Shown here piece by piece: positions 40,704 through 50,200 of a stretch of DNA of 64,000 nt. Position numbers and translations under genes: made by a program. The DNA lies in NCBI GenBank assembly GCA_023664345.1, contig JAMPFQ010000004.1:90184-154183 (forward strand). The letters are read 5' to 3'. The stretch's first letter is position 1. Each line of letters starts with the position of its first letter. The notes under the pieces were generated by a model that worked only from the letters and a program-made list of their open reading frames with translations, searched no databases and was not told the origin of the DNA. Source of the stretch: Lachnospiraceae bacterium (GTDB lineage Bacteria; Bacillota; Clostridia; Lachnospirales; Lachnospiraceae).

Positions 40704-42311
40704 ATGTACAAATTACTTATCGTGGACGATGAACCCCTGGTCCAGGTGGGCATCAAGTCCATGCTGGACTGGGCGGAGCTGGATATCAAGGTGATCGGTA
40801 CCGCAGTCAATGGCCAGGCGGCCCTCAAGATCATATACGAGCAATCCCCCGATATCGTGATCACAGATGTGAAAATGCCGGTCATGAGCGGTCTGGAACT
40901 GATCCGGAAATGCCGGGAACAGTGCGGCGATGAATATCCTTATTTCATCATCCTCACCAGCTATGAGGACTTCCATATGGTCAAGGAGGCTCTCACTTAT
41001 CAGGTGACGGACTATCTGGTAAAGATGGAGCTCACCCCCGCTTCCCTGACGGAAGCCATAGAGCGGGTATTAAAACGGATCCAGGAGTCTGCCAACAGGA
41101 ACCGTTCCACGGAAAGCATCGTGCATCCTTTTTATGACAAATTTTTTATCAGGCTGATCAATGATCTGTTTGAATCGGAGGAGCAGTTTTCCCTACAGAG
41201 CCGGGATCTGAACCTGGATTTCCACTATGACGGCTATGTCTGCTGTTATGGGGAAATGACCGGCTATCAGGCAGACTCCCTGCCCATGGAGAAGCAGCTG
41301 TCCCTGTTTTCCACCTCCATGCAGATGCTGAGGGAACTGGCGGGAAAATATCGTCCCTGTTTCTGCCTCTCCCTGGACACCAGGCACTTCGCCCTGATCT
41401 TCTGCTATGAAACAGGGCAGGGCGACGATCTTCCTTACGGACCGGAGTTAAAGGAGATCCTGGCAAGCATCAGCAAGACCCTGACCAAGTATTACAATGT
41501 GTCTTTTCGCTGCGGCATCGGCAGCATGGTGGACGCTCCCCTTGCCATCTGCGACTCCTATCAGTGCTCCAGACAGGCAAACCTTTCCACAGAGGAGGAA
41601 AATCCCATTGCCTTTTTTGAGGAATGCGTGAAATCGTTAGAAGCCCCTCATAATCCTTTTAACATCAGCCTGTTCAAACAGGATCTGACCAAAGCTTTTG
41701 AGGAATATGATGCCGAGACCCTGAACCGCACACTGGATGATCTCTGTGAACTTTTCCTGTCTCACCCTGACCATTTCGTGCAGGTCCTGGACGGCGCCTG
41801 TAATATCTTATACTTGTCGATCTCCTTGCTCCAGGACGGGGAGAGGATCGTATCCGAATTTTTCCGGGATGATCCTGACGGATACCGCTCCATCTACAAG
41901 CAGACCACCGTGGAGCAGATCGTCAACTGGCTCAATTCCTTTAAGCGACAGATGTGTCAGCTTTTCGAGAGCCATCATAAGGATTATAAGAATCATATCG
42001 TGACCAATGTAAAAAAATATATCAACGCCCACCTGAAAGAGCGCCTTTCCCTGAACGAAGTGGCGGCAGTGTTCGGCATCAGCCCCAACTATCTGAGCCA
42101 GCTTTTCGGCAGATATAATGACGTGGGGTTTTCCGAATATATCAACACCTGCAAGATCGCGGAGAGCAAACGCCTGCTGGCGGAAGGCAACCTCAAGGTT
42201 TACGAGGTGGCGGAGATGCTGGGCTTTGAGAGCGCCTTTTATTTCAGCAAGGTATTCAAGAAAGTGGAGGGTGTCTCACCTACCGAATATCTAAACAATC
42301 AGTTCATGTGA
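40704..42311 (+). CDS. YesN-like AraC-type response regulator
   Basis: A 535-aa regulator. The receiver has YKLLIVDDEPLVQVGIKSML, DIVITDVKMPVMSGLELI (phospho-Asp) and TSYEDFHMVKEAL. A central region of about 280 aa follows, then the AraC HTH with RLSLNEVAAVFGISPNYLSQL, AESKRLLAEGNLKVYEVAEM and FYFSKVFKKVEGVSPTEYL. AAAGGAG precedes ATG. It should activate adjacent genes, the heparinase-like lyase being the closest. Its stop overlaps the GTG at the start of the lyase frame. Confidence 0.93.
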   Translation: MYKLLIVDDEPLVQVGIKSMLDWAELDIKVIGTAVNGQAALKIIYEQSPDIVITDVKMPVMSGLELIRKCREQCGDEYPYFIILTSYEDFHMVKEALTYQVTDYLVKMELTPASLTEAIERVLKRIQESANRNRSTESIVHPFYDKFFIRLINDLFESEEQFSLQSRDLNLDFHYDGYVCCYGEMTGYQADSLPMEKQLSLFSTSMQMLRELAGKYRPCFCLSLDTRHFALIFCYETGQGDDLPYGPELKEILASISKTLTKYYNVSFRCGIGSMVDAPLAICDSYQCSRQANLSTEEENPIAFFEECVKSLEAPHNPFNISLFKQDLTKAFEEYDAETLNRTLDDLCELFLSHPDHFVQVLDGACNILYLSISLLQDGERIVSEFFRDDPDGYRSIYKQTTVEQIVNWLNSFKRQMCQLFESHHKDYKNHIVTNVKKYINAHLKERLSLNEVAAVFGISPNYLSQLFGRYNDVGFSEYINTCKIAESKRLLAEGNLKVYEVAEMLGFESAFYFSKVFKKVEGVSPTEYLNNQFM

Positions 42312-42322
42312 GGGATATGGCA

Positions 42323-44146
42323 ATGGAAAAACGATTTTTAAACGCAATGGAACACTTTTGGGAGAAAAACGACCGGCTGCGGGACTTCCGGCCCTTTCCC
42401 GATATTGACGACAGAAAGGCCTACGAGGGACTTCCCCTGAAACTGCGCAGGGATCTGATCGAACAGGGAGAAGCTTATCTGGGCTATGGATATCCGGTGA
42501 TACGTGCCACCGATTTTATGGATTTCAAGCGCACCGGGAATCGCGTTGACTTTGAAACTCGCTATTTTGAAAGACGATATGCCTTAAATGCCCTGACAGC
42601 AGCGGAATGCGCGGAGGATAAGGGACGTTTTCTGGATGATATCATCAACGGCATCTTTGCCATCTGCGAGGAAAGCGCATGGCAGCTTCCTCCCCACAAT
42701 ACCTACATCCGCAACGCTCCCCAGGAGATCTTGCCCGACGTCACACGTCCTGTGTTGGATCTGTTTGCCTGCGAGACGGGAGCCCAGCTTGCCTGCGTCC
42801 GCTATCTGCTGGGAAGCCGCCTGGACAGGATAAGCCCCTTCATCAATACACGAATTGCTTATGAACTGGAACGGCGTATTTTAATCCCGTATGTTCACGA
42901 GCATTTCTGGTGGATGGGAAAAGACGAGGAACCCATGTGCAACTGGACTCCCTGGTGCACCCAGAACGTGCTGCTGGCTGTCTTTTTGCGCAGGGCGCTT
43001 CCCGGCACGGAAAAGGCCGTTACCTTGAAAGCCGCGGAAAGCCTGGACTATTTTCTAAAAGATTACGGCGAGGACGGCTGCTGTGACGAGGGCGCCCAGT
43101 ACTTTCGCCATGCAGGGCTATGCCTGGACGGTGCGACGGATATCCTGAACCGGATCACCAGCGGCGCTTTTGAGGGATTGTACGCATGGGATAAGGTGAA
43201 GAATATCGCCTCCTATATTTTCCATGTACATGTAAACGACCGATATTATATCAATTTCGCGGACTGCTCCCCTGTAGCGGGGCGGGCAGGGGTGCGGGAA
43301 TTCCTCTTCGGCAGGCGCACCTCCCAGCCGGAACTGATGCTCTTCGCCGCCAGGGATCTGAAAGCGGCACAGGGAGACATTTTTGCGGATGAATCCAACC
43401 GATTGAACCTTTTTTACCGGATGCAGGCCATTTTCCATTATCAGGAGATCATGGACTATGACACCTCACGGACGCCGTTACATCAGGATATCTATTATCC
43501 CAGCGTGGGGCTGTTCCTCTCCAGGAACGATACGTTCTGCCTGGCGGTGAAAGCGGGAGACAACGATGACAGCCACAACCACAACGACACCGGAAGCTTT
43601 ACCCTGTACAAGAACGGGCGTCCCCTGTTCGTTGACATCGGCGTGGAAAGTTACACGGCCAAGACCTTTTCCTCCCGCAGATACGAGATCTGGACCATGC
43701 AGTCCTGCTATCACAATCTGCCCACCATTGAAGGACTGGATCAGCGCGACGGCAAGGAATACCGCGCCACGGAGGTGGAAACCGCTTTCCACGACACGGA
43801 AAGCAGCATCTCCATGGAACTGTCCGGCGCTTATCCCTTGAAAACTTGCAAAAAACACTATACGCGCAGGATATTTTTTGATAAACTTAAAAGTAGTATT
43901 CTGCTGAAAGATGCCACGGATGCCGGGAATGTGGTCTTAAACTTCATCACATATGAAAAGCCCCTGGTAACGGACGATCACATTGAGATCGGGGATTTGG
44001 CACAGGCTGGCTTTTCAGGGGCAAAACCCATAGCGGTGGAAGTCCTGCCCATCACGGACGCAAGGCTGCGGACCGCATGGGATCACGATCTGTACCGCAT
44101 CCGGCTGGCTATGACAGCAGCAGAATTCCAACTGGAGATAAAATAG
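42323..44146 (+). CDS. Heparinase II/III family protein, putative polysaccharide lyase
   Basis: About 607 aa without a signal peptide. An alpha-toroid N-terminal half (WQLPPHNTYIRNAPQEILP, YLLGSRLDRISPFINTRIA) is followed by the beta-sandwich heparinase II/III domain with DDSHNHNDTGSFTLYKNGRP and VDIGVESYTAKTFSSRRYE, where His and Tyr residues suit beta-elimination chemistry. Substrate may be a uronic-acid polymer (heparin, chondroitin, alginate or hyaluronan fragments); cytosolic location suggests oligomers. ATG 42323 is spaced 8 bases from GAGGG; GTG 42308 and ATG 42317 are alternatives. It is regulated by the upstream YesM/YesN pair by position. Confidence 0.85.
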   Translation: MEKRFLNAMEHFWEKNDRLRDFRPFPDIDDRKAYEGLPLKLRRDLIEQGEAYLGYGYPVIRATDFMDFKRTGNRVDFETRYFERRYALNALTAAECAEDKGRFLDDIINGIFAICEESAWQLPPHNTYIRNAPQEILPDVTRPVLDLFACETGAQLACVRYLLGSRLDRISPFINTRIAYELERRILIPYVHEHFWWMGKDEEPMCNWTPWCTQNVLLAVFLRRALPGTEKAVTLKAAESLDYFLKDYGEDGCCDEGAQYFRHAGLCLDGATDILNRITSGAFEGLYAWDKVKNIASYIFHVHVNDRYYINFADCSPVAGRAGVREFLFGRRTSQPELMLFAARDLKAAQGDIFADESNRLNLFYRMQAIFHYQEIMDYDTSRTPLHQDIYYPSVGLFLSRNDTFCLAVKAGDNDDSHNHNDTGSFTLYKNGRPLFVDIGVESYTAKTFSSRRYEIWTMQSCYHNLPTIEGLDQRDGKEYRATEVETAFHDTESSISMELSGAYPLKTCKKHYTRRIFFDKLKSSILLKDATDAGNVVLNFITYEKPLVTDDHIEIGDLAQAGFSGAKPIAVEVLPITDARLRTAWDHDLYRIRLAMTAAEFQLEIK

Positions 44147-44157
44147 AGGTTATCGAT

Positions 44158-44829
44158 ATGCGTATTGAAGAATTAAAGCCGGGACAGGAACTGACCCTGT
44201 TCGTCAGCGTAAACAACAACTCATTGGTCTTCACCAGCAAGGTGCAGGAGATCAATTACAGGAGGCACATGATCTTCGCGGACGCCGTTTTTCAGGACGG
44301 CAAGCCCATATCTTTCCGGGGAAAGGGCGTTATCGTAAACGTCCTCGCCGCCACAGGGGATGAGAAACCGCATTTATTCAGAAATGTGTCGAACACCCTG
44401 CTGCGGCGATCCGATGGAACGCTCTGCTATAGCTTTACCACGCTCGCGGAGAGCGTGGCTTATAATCGGCGGGAAAATTTCCGCTGCTATGTGGGCATCG
44501 AGACCTCCATCCGGCTCGATTCCAACCGCGCCGCCTATGAGGCCATCATCCGCGATGTCAGTTCCAACGGCTTCGCGGTGGTTTGTGACAGCGATGTCAT
44601 GTTCAGGGAGGGAAATCTGGTCCATGTTGTCCTCAATGACCAGATTGACGGCTTTGGAGAAAAATACTTTTTCCATCTGTATGGTCTGATAGCCCGGATC
44701 CAGGAACTGGAAAACGGCAAGACCGTTTACGGCTGCCGTTTAAATAACCATGTGGCGGGACTGGATTCCTATCTTATGAAAAAGGAGCGCAGCCGCCTGA
44801 GAAAGAGCCACTATAGCCGCTTCCGGTAA
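44158..44829 (+). CDS. PilZ domain protein, probable c-di-GMP binder
   Basis: A 223-aa protein. YNRRENFRCYVG provides the RxxxR motif and IRDVSSNGFAV the DxSxxG motif of PilZ domains (about residues 103-145). The N-terminal half is a YcgR-like flanking domain (KPGQELTLFVSVNNNSLVFT). It starts 11 bases after the lyase stop, so cyclic-di-GMP signalling may be coupled to expression of the lyase operon. The ATG follows AGAGG. No membrane segment. Confidence 0.88.
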   Translation: MRIEELKPGQELTLFVSVNNNSLVFTSKVQEINYRRHMIFADAVFQDGKPISFRGKGVIVNVLAATGDEKPHLFRNVSNTLLRRSDGTLCYSFTTLAESVAYNRRENFRCYVGIETSIRLDSNRAAYEAIIRDVSSNGFAVVCDSDVMFREGNLVHVVLNDQIDGFGEKYFFHLYGLIARIQELENGKTVYGCRLNNHVAGLDSYLMKKERSRLRKSHYSRFR

Positions 44830-44965
44830 AGTAAATACGGGGGGATTGTGTGATCTTTCCATACATTTCCGGGCATCTGTCTCGGAAAAATCCCCGACCG
44901 AAGCGGAGTTCTTCCAGGTCAGGGACAGGGAGGAGAATTGACCTCCGTGATGGATGAGTTGTCGT

Positions 44966-45502
44966 CTATCGCTCCAATATTTCCATCAGATAGTGCTCAT
45001 CAGCTTTATGCGCATGATTGCGCTGTTTATACTCCAAAATTGCTTTGATCAATTTATTTATGTCTGTCCCATAGTACTCTTCATAAAATTGAGTCTCCCC
45101 CTTATACCTTCGCCTGTTCAAAAAAATATTCTCTTTTGCAAAATCCTTGGGATGCTTTTGAGATTTTCCCTTTTCATATTCCTTAAATTTTCTCTCTGAC
45201 AAAATTAAAAGAATTTCCAGTTCAGGAAGCGTGCAAAACTTCGTTACTTTTTTTATCTGCGTTCGAAATTCCGCAGGAATGATTAATTTATCAGTCTGTT
45301 TATCCCCGATTCTCCATACTTCAACATCACCTCCATAAATGCGCAGCTGCCCCATGATCATGGGTGAACTTTTAATCTGTCGTGCATGATAGGTAATACG
45401 CCCCAGCAGATCGTCCGCACTTACCTTTAGTTTCCCATGTTCCAGCAGCATATCTATTACCTTTTTTTCATTCGATCCTTCGCACATAATAAGATATTTC
45501 AT
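44966..45502 (-). CDS. Small TOPRIM/RloB-like protein, partner of an AAA ATPase
   Basis: A 178-aa protein starting YLIMCEGSNEKKVIDML, where CEGSNEK places Glu8 and Glu12 as in TOPRIM and RloB/AbiLii-type nucleases. YHARQI, VWRIGDKQTDKLIIP and LEILLILSERKFKEYEKGK follow; the canonical DxD is not obvious, so the active site differs or is degenerate. It overlaps the ATPase stop by 4 bases (ATGA). It is unrelated in sequence to the DUF4276 protein at 5605, so this is a second, independent module. Function in phage defence is inferred. Confidence 0.7.
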   Translation of the reverse strand: MKYLIMCEGSNEKKVIDMLLEHGKLKVSADDLLGRITYHARQIKSSPMIMGQLRIYGGDVEVWRIGDKQTDKLIIPAEFRTQIKKVTKFCTLPELEILLILSERKFKEYEKGKSQKHPKDFAKENIFLNRRRYKGETQFYEEYYGTDINKLIKAILEYKQRNHAHKADEHYLMEILER

Positions 45503-46617
45503 TGCATTAAATCCTTCTTCAATTCCATTAATGCCTCGTAATTTACCGCAGTATCAAATGCATTTTGATAGAATTTCTTACTTTTTAAAAGTTCTGTTCT
45601 GATGCCATACGTTTCATACATATTACTGATTTCCACCTTGCCTTTGGAATGAGTTACCCATATATTATCGCTTCGGTTAAACAAGTCTAAAATTTCACAA
45701 TAATGTGTTGAAAAATACAATGTCGCATTATGACGGTTTACCTGTTTGTCTTTATAAAGCAAAACCAGATTTTCAACCAATGTTTTGTGAAAATGATTCT
45801 CTATTTCATCTATGATCAGATCAAAACCTTTTTTTAATGAAAAAGCAGCAAGAATATATAAATTAATACCCTTGGTTGTGCCACTGGAAAGGAAATGATA
45901 TAACTCCCTTTCAGAATACTGTCTCTCTTCACCCTGATAGGTCAAAAGATAATGATTATCATCCATTTGCTTTAAAGCTGTAATATTATCATCAAAAATC
46001 CTAAGCACATGGGTCATAATACAAGCATCCAATCCGCCATATTGCATGAATTTAAAAGCGGTCGGATAGCCCTGTTCGCAATCCGTGGTCAGATTATAAA
46101 ATATTTCCCTGATCATTGCCTTTTTTAGCACAAAATATACAATCGAGAAATCTTCAGGGACTTCTCCATATATGTCAGCCCGTTCCCGCCACTCTTCTGT
46201 CATGATCTGCTTTAACTTCGTTTTATAATATTTTTTTCTGAACAACTGCTGATTTAAAAAAACTGCCCTGTCTTCCAAAGTATCCGCATTGTCTAACTCT
46301 GTGATATATTTATAAATATATCCATTTTCATAAAAAAGAATTTCCAGATATACTCCATGGTAATTGCTGTTTTTCTCAGATAATCTGAAGGTTCCCAAAA
46401 TATCATAGCACCAGTCCAACAGTTCCAAAGTAGAAGTCTTACCGGAAGCATTCTTTCCGACAATCCCTACTGTACTATATACATATAGTCCATCGTCAAT
46501 CTCTAACAGTTCGTATTCTTTGTCTTCGCTTGTTTTTTTGGATTGTGCAATAAAATTAAGGCAAAAGTTGTCAACGCAGTTCTTAAATCCTGTTGCCTTT
46601 ATTTCCAAAATCTTCAT
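45499..46617 (-). CDS. AAA family ATPase (AbiLi/AriA-like) of a second putative defence pair
   Basis: A 372-aa ABC-like ATPase. Walker A is GIVGKNASGKTST (about 52-64), the signature is YHFLSSGTTKGIN, Walker B is FDLIIDEIENHFH, and LYFSTHYCEI carries the switch His. Opening ILEIKATGFKNCVDNF is the usual first strand of AAA_15/AAA_21 proteins. ATG is followed downstream by the overlapping TOPRIM-like gene. The gene is AT-rich compared with the flanking heparinase and ABC operons. The pair fits the Abi/PARIS-type architecture. Confidence 0.82.
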   Translation of the reverse strand: MKILEIKATGFKNCVDNFCLNFIAQSKKTSEDKEYELLEIDDGLYVYSTVGIVGKNASGKTSTLELLDWCYDILGTFRLSEKNSNYHGVYLEILFYENGYIYKYITELDNADTLEDRAVFLNQQLFRKKYYKTKLKQIMTEEWRERADIYGEVPEDFSIVYFVLKKAMIREIFYNLTTDCEQGYPTAFKFMQYGGLDACIMTHVLRIFDDNITALKQMDDNHYLLTYQGEERQYSERELYHFLSSGTTKGINLYILAAFSLKKGFDLIIDEIENHFHKTLVENLVLLYKDKQVNRHNATLYFSTHYCEILDLFNRSDNIWVTHSKGKVEISNMYETYGIRTELLKSKKFYQNAFDTAVNYEALMELKKDLMQ

Positions 46618-46713
46618 GAATTACCTCCGTGCGCCCTTATTATATGAACCCTATTATAAGACTATCACACTTTTAATTTATTTTAAACACTTTTTTTGTT
46701 TATATTCATTTAA

Positions 46714-49700
46714 TTAATCCACACTCTTCAAAGATTCCGTCATACTGATCTTCTCCAGCTTGCCGTTCATCAGCAGGTTTACTATCCACGCGAACAGGTA
46801 TGTCAGTACCACGCTGTAGAGATAACTGACCGGACGCACCCGGATATCAAAGGCGATCATATCCACCTGGATCTCATTCATCACAAACCAGTGCAGCAGG
46901 CGTCCCAGGGGCAGACCCACTACGATGCCCATGGCAGCCAGCACCATATTTTCACGGAAAACATAGGACGCCGTTTCCCTCTTATGGAATCCCAGGACCT
47001 TGATAGTGGCGATCTCACGGATACGCTCCGTAATGTTGATATTGGTCAGATTGTACAGCACGATGAACGCCAGCCCCGCCGCGCAGGCAATGACGAACAC
47101 CACGATCAGGTCAAGGCTCTTCATCATGCTGGAAAAACGCTCCATAGTATCCGCATTCACGGACACACTGGCCACATCCTCCCATTTCATCAACGCCGCC
47201 GCTATCAGGTGCACATCCGCGCCCTCCGGAATATTGAGATAAAGATTCCTGCAGCCAGCTTCTTTCCCCGTCTGCTCTCTGTAAGTCTCACTGCTGATAT
47301 AGACATAATTGTAAATAAAGTTCTGATTGATCCCCGACACTCTTGCGGTGATGGTCCGCATATCTTCATTCTGGAGCGTAATAGTGTCTCCTATGGCAAT
47401 TCCGCGATCCCGTGCGATCTTATCGGTGATCACCAGTTCCCCTGCTCCGGGAAATGCCAGCTGCTCTCTGCCCTTTGTATGTAGATCCAGGAACGGCGCC
47501 ATATCTGCTTCTTCCTCAAAAAGCAGCACATTGACCGTCTTTCTGCCGCTTTCCGTCACAAGGTCATAAGTTGTCTCATAAACCGGTACATACTGCCCGG
47601 CATCCGTTCCTGTGACATCCCTGATGATCTCATCTGTTTTACTCAATATTTCTTCGGAAATATCCTCAGAAAAAAGCACATCCAGATCGTAGATCTGTAT
47701 TTCCTCAAACTGCTGTGTGGCCACATTCGCAATAGAATCCTTAATGCCAAATCCCGTCAGCAAAAGAGCCGTACATCCGCTGATCCCCATCACCATCATG
47801 ATCAGACGCTTCCGGTAACGGAAAATATTCCGTATGGACACTTTTCTCAGGAAACCCAGACGCTTCCAGAGAAATGTCACATATTCCAGAAATACCCTTT
47901 TCCCCACTTTCGGCGACTTTGGCCTCATCAGCTGCGCCGCCACTTCTTTCAGTTCCATGCGGCATGAAAGCCAGGTGGTTCCCACAGAGCAGAGGATGGA
48001 CACGATCAGGGAGATCACGGCAAGCTTCCAGTCAAACACATAGACCAGCGTATCCACCCGGTACATGATACCATATGCCGCCCAGAGCACTTTTGGAAAC
48101 AGCCAGGTTCCTCCCATGTAACCGATGGCACAGCCCAGCACTGCCGCTGAGCCGGAATAGAATGTATACTTGGACATGATGACCCTCTCGCTGTATCCCA
48201 GCGCCTTGAGCACACCAATCTGCGTCCGCTGTTCTTCCACCATGCGGTTCATTGTGGTAATGCACACCAGTGCCGCCACCAGGAAAAAGAACACCGGGAA
48301 AATATTGGCGATCCCCTCCACAATGGTGGAATCATTTTCAAAACACACATATCCCACGTTGGTGTCACGCCCCAGCAGATAGCTGTCAGGCGGTTCCAGA
48401 TCCTCGATCTCCCGCTCCGCGTCGTCCAGTTCCCGCTGGGCATCCGCGATCTTCTCATCGAACTCGCTCACGCCGTCTTCGTATTCCGCCTGACCATCCT
48501 CATACTCCGCCTGACCGTTCGCCAGTTCCTGCTCCTTTTCCGCCAGCGTCCGCTCCGCGTCCTCCATCTCTTTTCTGGCGTCTGCAAGCTGCTTTTTTCC
48601 ATCCTCCAGCTGCGCCCTGGCATCCTCCAGCGCCGCCCTGCCTTCGGCAAGCTCCTGCTGGCCTTCCCACAGCTGGCTCCCTGCCTCATCCAGCTGCTGT
48701 CGGCCCGCAGCGATCTGCTCCTGACCTGCCAGAAGCTGCTGCTCATAGGCAGCGATCGCAGACATTCCCTCCGCAATGGCCGCTTTGCCTGCTTCCAATT
48801 CCTGACGGCTTTGGACAAGCTGCTCCTGTCCTGCCTCGATCGTTTCCTCCTGTTTCCCAAGTTCACCTTTTGCAGCCGTGATCTGGGCGGACATCGCCGC
48901 TGCCATATCCGCCGGAATAGATCCCAGGGCAATCTGGTCATTCAGTTCTTTCTCCTGTCTTTCCAGTTCCTGCCGCGCCTGGGAAAGCTGCATGCTGGCA
49001 GACTGCATTTCCGTCTCTTTCCCCGCAAGGATCTGCTCGCCAGCCGCTATTTCCGCGCTTTTTTCCTCCAGTGCCGCCCGCTGTGCCTCCAGTTCCTTTC
49101 TGCCTGCCTCCAGTTCCGCTTCTGCGGCATCCAGCTGCTGTCCTCCGCGAGCCAATGCCTCATAGCCGTCCCTTATCTCCGCCTCGCCCTCCGCAACCTC
49201 TTTTTCCTTATCCGCTATCTCCCTTTCTCCGTCCGCCAGTTCTTTCTCCTTATCCGCCAGGGTCCTCCGGGCGTCCGCCAACTCTTCCCTCGCATCCGCA
49301 AGCTGCCTTTCCCCATCCTCCAACTGTTCCCTTGCATCCTCCAGTTCCTCCCGGGCATCTGCCAGTTCTTTCTCCGCGTCCGCTTTCTCCGTTTCAAATT
49401 CCTCTCTCGCGTCCGCCAGTTCTTCCTCCGCATCCGCCAGGATCCTCTGATATCGCATATCCGCAGCCTGGGAAGCACAGTCCTCCCAGACGATTTCTTT
49501 CTCCGCGATAAAATCCTTGTACGCGTCACTGTACAGGGGAAAATCTTCCGTGAACCTGACATAGATCTCCGTGTAATAATCCACATCAAAACTTTCATAA
49601 GGCAGATAGATAAAACCGCTGATCTTGCCGGTCCCCAGGGACGTATTTCCCCGCTCATACTGGATGTAGAGGGGAGACTGCGCAATACCCACAATGGTAT

Positions 49701-50193
49701 ATTCCCTGCGGGCAAAATGCTCCAGATCCTCCTCCGCATTATTTTCAGATAACGTCAATGACTCTCCAATACTGGCTTCCGTGAAAACATTTGCGTCCGC
49801 CACACACTCGCCAGCGTTTTCAGGCATCCGGCCATTTAAGATCACCAGGCTGTTCAGTTCCTCCGTGATGCTGTGAACTTTCGCCACACTTTCACTCCCT
49901 GCGGTGTTCCGGTAGAGGATGTCAAAAGAAACTGCGCCTTCCGCGCCGCACACGCCCTCCTGCTGCCGCAGATACGCGACCTCCTCCTCTTCGAAGCCCA
50001 TAGTTGACAGCAGCCTGAAGTCATAAAATCCCTGTTCCGCAAGGTAATCTGTCGTGGTTTCTACCATGGCGGCCCTTGTCACCTTAAGACCCGCAAAAAA
50101 GCCCACTCCCAGCGCCACGATAGCCAATATGGCGATGAACCGCCCAAAACTCTCTTTAATTTCCCGTAATGTCGATCTCCAGATCATTTTCAT
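46714..50193 (-). CDS. FtsX-like ABC permease with very long extracellular coiled coil
   Basis: A 1159-aa MacB/FtsX-type permease. The first helix (GRFIAILAIVALGVGFFAGL) is followed by an extracellular domain and then, about residues 255-615, by continuous heptad/14-mer repeats built from ELADAREELEDAREQLEDG-like units. Two FtsX blocks with four-helix cores follow (FPVFFFLVAALVCITTMNRM; VVFVIACAAGLAFIVLYNLT). The coiled coil bends back on itself as a hairpin. Family members work with a dedicated ATPase in cell-wall or lipoprotein-linked mechanotransmission rather than solute import. The ATPase gene is 7 bases upstream. Actual cargo is unknown. Confidence 0.88.
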   Translation of the reverse strand: MKMIWRSTLREIKESFGRFIAILAIVALGVGFFAGLKVTRAAMVETTTDYLAEQGFYDFRLLSTMGFEEEEVAYLRQQEGVCGAEGAVSFDILYRNTAGSESVAKVHSITEELNSLVILNGRMPENAGECVADANVFTEASIGESLTLSENNAEEDLEHFARREYTIVGIAQSPLYIQYERGNTSLGTGKISGFIYLPYESFDVDYYTEIYVRFTEDFPLYSDAYKDFIAEKEIVWEDCASQAADMRYQRILADAEEELADAREEFETEKADAEKELADAREELEDAREQLEDGERQLADAREELADARRTLADKEKELADGEREIADKEKEVAEGEAEIRDGYEALARGGQQLDAAEAELEAGRKELEAQRAALEEKSAEIAAGEQILAGKETEMQSASMQLSQARQELERQEKELNDQIALGSIPADMAAAMSAQITAAKGELGKQEETIEAGQEQLVQSRQELEAGKAAIAEGMSAIAAYEQQLLAGQEQIAAGRQQLDEAGSQLWEGQQELAEGRAALEDARAQLEDGKKQLADARKEMEDAERTLAEKEQELANGQAEYEDGQAEYEDGVSEFDEKIADAQRELDDAEREIEDLEPPDSYLLGRDTNVGYVCFENDSTIVEGIANIFPVFFFLVAALVCITTMNRMVEEQRTQIGVLKALGYSERVIMSKYTFYSGSAAVLGCAIGYMGGTWLFPKVLWAAYGIMYRVDTLVYVFDWKLAVISLIVSILCSVGTTWLSCRMELKEVAAQLMRPKSPKVGKRVFLEYVTFLWKRLGFLRKVSIRNIFRYRKRLIMMVMGISGCTALLLTGFGIKDSIANVATQQFEEIQIYDLDVLFSEDISEEILSKTDEIIRDVTGTDAGQYVPVYETTYDLVTESGRKTVNVLLFEEEADMAPFLDLHTKGREQLAFPGAGELVITDKIARDRGIAIGDTITLQNEDMRTITARVSGINQNFIYNYVYISSETYREQTGKEAGCRNLYLNIPEGADVHLIAAALMKWEDVASVSVNADTMERFSSMMKSLDLIVVFVIACAAGLAFIVLYNLTNINITERIREIATIKVLGFHKRETASYVFRENMVLAAMGIVVGLPLGRLLHWFVMNEIQVDMIAFDIRVRPVSYLYSVVLTYLFAWIVNLLMNGKLEKISMTESLKSVD

Positions 50194-50200
50194 TGATACG

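Noticed and set aside
48811..49752. Open frames opposite the coiled-coil region of the FtsX permease
   Set aside because: Repetitive heptad coding creates open frames on the other strand; the leucine/phenylalanine-rich products are artefacts.
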